This document shows positions 61,401 through 64,000 of a DNA stretch of 64,000 nucleotides, one piece after another (the first letter of the stretch is position 1; the number at the start of each line of letters is the position of its first letter). The translations under genes were made by a program, and so were the position numbers. The stretch is from Pedobacter aquae (GTDB lineage: Bacteria > Bacteroidota > Bacteroidia > Sphingobacteriales > Sphingobacteriaceae). The stretch spans positions 2,542,001 to 2,606,000 of the forward strand of contig NZ_CP043329.1 of NCBI RefSeq assembly GCF_008195825.1. The letters run 5' to 3'. Under the pieces are notes generated by a model. It had not been told where the DNA came from. It saw only the letters and a list, made by a program, of their open reading frames with translations, and ran no database searches.

Positions 61401-64000
61401 ACATCGTTAACAGTTGTTTTGAAGGCGGCTCTAGAATACCCGTCTCTTAAATTTTTTACTACTACAGAAAGTGATTGCTCGTTTTGACGAGTATCACCTC
61501 TAAAGTTTGAGAAATCTCTTTCCCTTACTATACCCGGCGGGGTAACATAAGGAATAGGCGTTCTTGTACCGTTTTCTTCTATGTTTACCGTAGATACATC
61601 CAAGGTAGAATTATCTAAGCCTACATTTCCTAAAGCGGGGTCAGCTATAACTTTATCTGGTTGTGCTTCTGCGTTAAACCTTCTCCACTCGCCCCTAACC
61701 AATTGTAGCCTTGCAAAACGTAATACGGTAGTATCAGCAAAATCTGTTAAATACATTCGCATAAAGCGGATAGATTTAAAATCTTGAATACCGCCAACCC
61801 TGTCTCTAAACTGTGCTACCGGAACTCTAAATTGATACCAAGTAACGTTTTCTGTTGTTCCATCAGCCAATCTTACGGCTGCAACTACACGGTCTGCAAT
61901 AAAATTTTGCCCTACTACTAAATCTTGTGGTCTGATGCTTACTTTATACTCAAAATACTCATCCGCTTTGGTTGTGCTATTATCGCGGTTAACATCCTCA
62001 CCGTCTGGTAAAGGTGTAGAAGCAGAGTTTTCTATCCCTAAAGCATCTTGTGATTGTTGAGAGGTTTTAGAGTTACCTTCTGTACCATTAAAGTTTTCGT
62101 ACCTTTTTAAGATACCTGCATTAGCTTGGTCTAAAGCCGGACCACGGTAATACATATAATCATCTGAAGATGGATCTGCATTGTAAAAACTAGCTGCTTG
62201 CGAGTTTAGTTGCGCTGTAATCTGGTTAATTTGTGTTTGAAATTTAGCCTGTTCTGCAACATTATTTAATCCATCTATACCGATATCTTGTATTTGGCGA
62301 GCATTAGGATCATTATCAAAGGCTTGTATAACGGGTTGTAATTTGGGTACTCTTCCCCAAACTGTTTCGTCGGTTTTTGTTGGGTCATTATCTGGTGCAA
62401 TACCGTTTTCTAAGCTTCTACGCCCATCTTTTAAAATATCTTCTGAGATGTTTCCAATATTTAAATACAAATCTCCACCTTGAGAACCTGGCTTATAAAT
62501 AAAGGGGTCTAAAACCCAAAACTCTATAAATTCTATATTTAGGGCTTCAAAATCATTGGTTTCTACTCTCCTAAACATCCCGCCCCAGCGTTGTCTCGGG
62601 TTAGTTAATGTTCCATCAGGATTTAAACCTGTTGCTGTAAAATTGTAGGGACCACGTAGTGAAGGATAGTAAGCAACGTTAAAAGTTGGCAAAGTAAGTA
62701 AAGTACCTGTGGCCACTTGCCTGAATGGGAAAACTTCGGTTTCTAAAACTTCTCTAACATAGTGGTTAGATAACTCGGTACGGTTACCCGCTATGTTTGG
62801 GGGCGTTAAATTACTTCTGTTGTAAAAAATAGGGTCTATGGTGAAATAAGAAAGTTTTGCTCTATTAAACCCGTAAGATAAATCATTAGTTAATTGAGAT
62901 TCTGGGAAGCGTTGCGGTGTACCGGATATTTGCCAATTTACCGGACTTTTTAAGTCTATGATAGATCTGCTTCCTTCAAAATCATCTATATAACTTGCGC
63001 CGCCTTCGCTACCAGCAAAATCTAAAGCTTTTGGATGCCCGGGGTCAAATTTTGCAAACTCGCCACTAAAAGTAAAACTAGACTCTTCTTTGGTTGATAA
63101 AAATGGAATTCTATCTACCAGTTTTGTTAAAAATCTGCTAGATGTATTGTAATTAACATCAAAACCATACATGGTATTAGAGATAGATTCTTCGCCAAAA
63201 TTAACTTTTTGTGTTAAAGGCGTTTCCTTCAAATTCATGATGGTAGCCCCGAGGTTTAGTTTTTCGTTGGCTTTATAATCAAACCGGGTTCCAAATAAAG
63301 AGCGTTGTTGAATACCAAATAATTCGTTACTTTCTAATTTTATTTTGATGGGTTGCCCCGAGTTTAATAAAGCCTGATTAAGAATTCTTACCCTTCCAAT
63401 ATTATAATCAACCGTATAATCTGCCCCTTCTGTTAAGCGTAAAGTTCCGGCCGTTACCGTAACCGAGCCTTCTGGCACATTGATGGCATTTAACTGAAAT
63501 TCTGAACTTACTTGAGATTGATAAGTTCCTTTAATGATATACCTGTTTAAAGCTGGGAAAAACTGTTGTGCTAATGCTTTGGTAGAATCGTAAAGAGGTT
63601 GGTAAACATATTTACTAATTAGCGCTTGCTCTGTTGTTTCATCAAACTGAGCTCTTAAATCTTTACCAAAAGGCTCTATCACAGGGAATATTATTTTTCC
63701 GTTTAGGGGATCTATGGTTTGACCTTCTAGAAAATCAAAGAAACCATCTGGCTGTCTGGCATTTTGTTGATTTAACCTATCAACACCCGTAACTTGTAAC
63801 CACAACTTGCTAGCTAAAGGCCGATTATTATCATCTAGTTTAGCCCCTTCTGTTATTAAGGGCTTTTCTATACCGCTTTCATCCAAACGGAAAATATTCA
63901 ACCTAAAATCGTTTCTACTGATTTGGTAAGCACCCAAAGCATAGATATTTTTCATCATTAAATCCCAAATGGGCAAATTGGTTTTAATGGTTTCGTTCTT
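58403..64000 (-). CDS. sprA: T9SS outer-membrane translocon protein SprA (partial, N-terminus outside window)
   Basis: SprA (Sov) is the very large outer-membrane barrel forming the type IX secretion channel, needed for gliding and for export of proteins with T9SS sorting domains. The visible 1860 or so residues are the middle and C-terminal parts; full-length members are about 2400 residues. The frame stays open to the window edge (KNETIKTNLPIWDLMMKN), so the coding start lies beyond 64000. Family features include the repeated EGxDYTVDYNIGRVRILNQ and AGSEGGASYIDDFEGSRSII segments, the long strand-rich barrel, and the C-terminal FSNFGINLRFTIQ strand. No frameshift is seen. DUF1456 and gcvH follow on the same strand. 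Confidence 0.95.
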   Translation of the reverse strand, partial: KNETIKTNLPIWDLMMKNIYALGAYQISRNDFRLNIFRLDESGIEKPLITEGAKLDDNNRPLASKLWLQVTGVDRLNQQNARQPDGFFDFLEGQTIDPLNGKIIFPVIEPFGKDLRAQFDETTEQALISKYVYQPLYDSTKALAQQFFPALNRYIIKGTYQSQVSSEFQLNAINVPEGSVTVTAGTLRLTEGADYTVDYNIGRVRILNQALLNSGQPIKIKLESNELFGIQQRSLFGTRFDYKANEKLNLGATIMNLKETPLTQKVNFGEESISNTMYGFDVNYNTSSRFLTKLVDRIPFLSTKEESSFTFSGEFAKFDPGHPKALDFAGSEGGASYIDDFEGSRSIIDLKSPVNWQISGTPQRFPESQLTNDLSYGFNRAKLSYFTIDPIFYNRSNLTPPNIAGNRTELSNHYVREVLETEVFPFRQVATGTLLTLPTFNVAYYPSLRGPYNFTATGLNPDGTLTNPRQRWGGMFRRVETNDFEALNIEFIEFWVLDPFIYKPGSQGGDLYLNIGNISEDILKDGRRSLENGIAPDNDPTKTDETVWGRVPKLQPVIQAFDNDPNARQIQDIGIDGLNNVAEQAKFQTQINQITAQLNSQAASFYNADPSSDDYMYYRGPALDQANAGILKRYENFNGTEGNSKTSQQSQDALGIENSASTPLPDGEDVNRDNSTTKADEYFEYKVSIRPQDLVVGQNFIADRVVAAVRLADGTTENVTWYQFRVPVAQFRDRVGGIQDFKSIRFMRMYLTDFADTTVLRFARLQLVRGEWRRFNAEAQPDKVIADPALGNVGLDNSTLDVSTVNIEENGTRTPIPYVTPPGIVRERDFSNFRGDTRQNEQSLSVVVKNLRDGYSRAAFKTTVNDVRAYKKLQMFIHAESDVMAAPLRDGDIHAFIRLGTDNQDNFYEYEIPMKITTAGSRDPEAIWPAANRLDLEFRLLQQAKIARNNATRNGSPWPFNIPYSFSDGENKVTIKGQPDLSKLRVIMLGVRNPLNKNDGRPDDGLDKNVEIWFNELRLTDFDERGGWAATARMNAKLADFGDVTVSGNRSTIGFASLEKRVSEINRSDDQFFDLSTSFELGKFFPDRTGIKIPMYFNYSSQLSTPQFDPRNPDLELKNIMDLLPRGTRDSILNYAQDYTLRRGINFTNVRKIKTNPDAKSRIWDIENLSLTYAFNEYDHRDFINQSSLQKNYRGSLAYNYNNQATFITPFSKLIKSNNLALLKDFNFNLLPSVLNFRIEVNRLYSENTLRDNDPNNAIPIQTTFNKNFNISRLYGISWDLTKTLKLDFNATNLSLVDEPEGRITGLKRDTVWNNFRNLGRTTDYNHTVSLSYTVPINKIPGLEFVNVITRYQTQFSWMTEPLISINDPDINFGNTIQNSRTVQLNPTLNFNLLYNKFGFYRKMNSANSEASRLSKALFDVLFSIKNISGSYIRNDGTFLPGYLPETNAFGMDFSANAPGVGFVLGSQEDIRGTALQNGWLTRDTLLNQLFVKNLNEKLNLRGTLEPFKDFRLELTVFKNQSRNFSTNFRFDAETNGFESLRPITSGDYSISIISLGSAFKEKNSDRNSAVFQQFLVNREIISRRLGTQNPNSGGLGTDNFADGYNKSSQDVVIPALLAAYLNKDAGSISLNSFKKIPVPNWRMTYNGLAKLPFISQWFSSFDVTHGYNSTYNVNAFNSLIRYSELNGFANSRDQQNNFLPFYQFSQVTLFEQFVPLLGIDMRLKNSMTINIEYRKSRSLSFALANSQLAQQKDQAFVFGFGYRTANFRFPFGLFKSVNLKNDLNFKLDVAIRDNKTVIFRADVEDAEISGGSKNITFRPSIDYVLNQRFNLRVFYDSNITQPYTSQTFNTAFSNFGINLRFTIQ

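Overview
The window comes from an AT-rich member of the Bacteroidota, most likely a Sphingobacteriaceae relative (Pedobacter-like). Evidence: the type IX secretion/gliding translocon gene sprA, a PorP/SprF-family protein, two kinds of T9SS C-terminal sorting domain, promoters of the TTTG-N19/20-TAnnTTTG type, lipoproteins with short SSC or GAAC lipoboxes, and interspersed short repeats typical of this phylum. No rRNA, CRISPR array, prophage or plasmid functions are visible.

Layout. 0-10.3 kb: tRNA-Glu and initiator tRNA (minus), era, a divergent queA-like gene set between blocks of CAGTT-rich repeats, an alcohol dehydrogenase with a small membrane-anchored partner, a secreted subtilase, der, a tiny lipoprotein and an S41 protease. 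10.3-14 kb: an accessory island with a 4 x 11 bp repeat, an intact IS982-family element with TATGA target duplication, and two toxin-antitoxin-like gene pairs (GNAT-like + small protein; ParD/ParE). Each pair is preceded by a copy of the same 147-bp repeat and followed by the motif ACACATAAC. 14-22.2 kb: murQ, then a methionine block: SAM-I riboswitch, metH, eamA-type exporter and a frameshifted metF. An S23/IVP four-helix-bundle gene, bracketed by inverted octamer arrays, sits exactly between metH and the exporter gene.

22.3-39.6 kb (minus): a PorP/SprF-like gene and a giant adhesin of about 37 Calx-beta modules ending in a gliding-motility-type (CHU_C) sorting domain, an arrangement like sprB-sprF. 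Both carry one apparent single-base deletion. 39.8-51.6 kb: a fasciclin lipoprotein, an outer-membrane barrel-like protein, a small T9SS type A protein, and an 2815-residue collagen-like protein with about 700 Gly-X-Y triplets. 51.9-64 kb: an orphan LutB-like iron-sulfur protein, a lipoprotein, a SprT-like metalloprotease, feoB-feoA, and the cluster sprA(partial)-DUF1456-gcvH-vanZ-small lipoprotein.

How it works together: SprA forms the outer-membrane T9SS channel, the PorP/SprF-like protein would help export and hold the giant adhesin, and the type A sorting-domain protein is another T9SS client. The riboswitch, MetH and MetF form the methyl-folate arm of methionine synthesis. Three frameshifts lie within 2.8 kb (metF, porP, adhesin). 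Each is repaired by adding one base to a homopolymer, so they may be sequencing errors rather than real gene decay.
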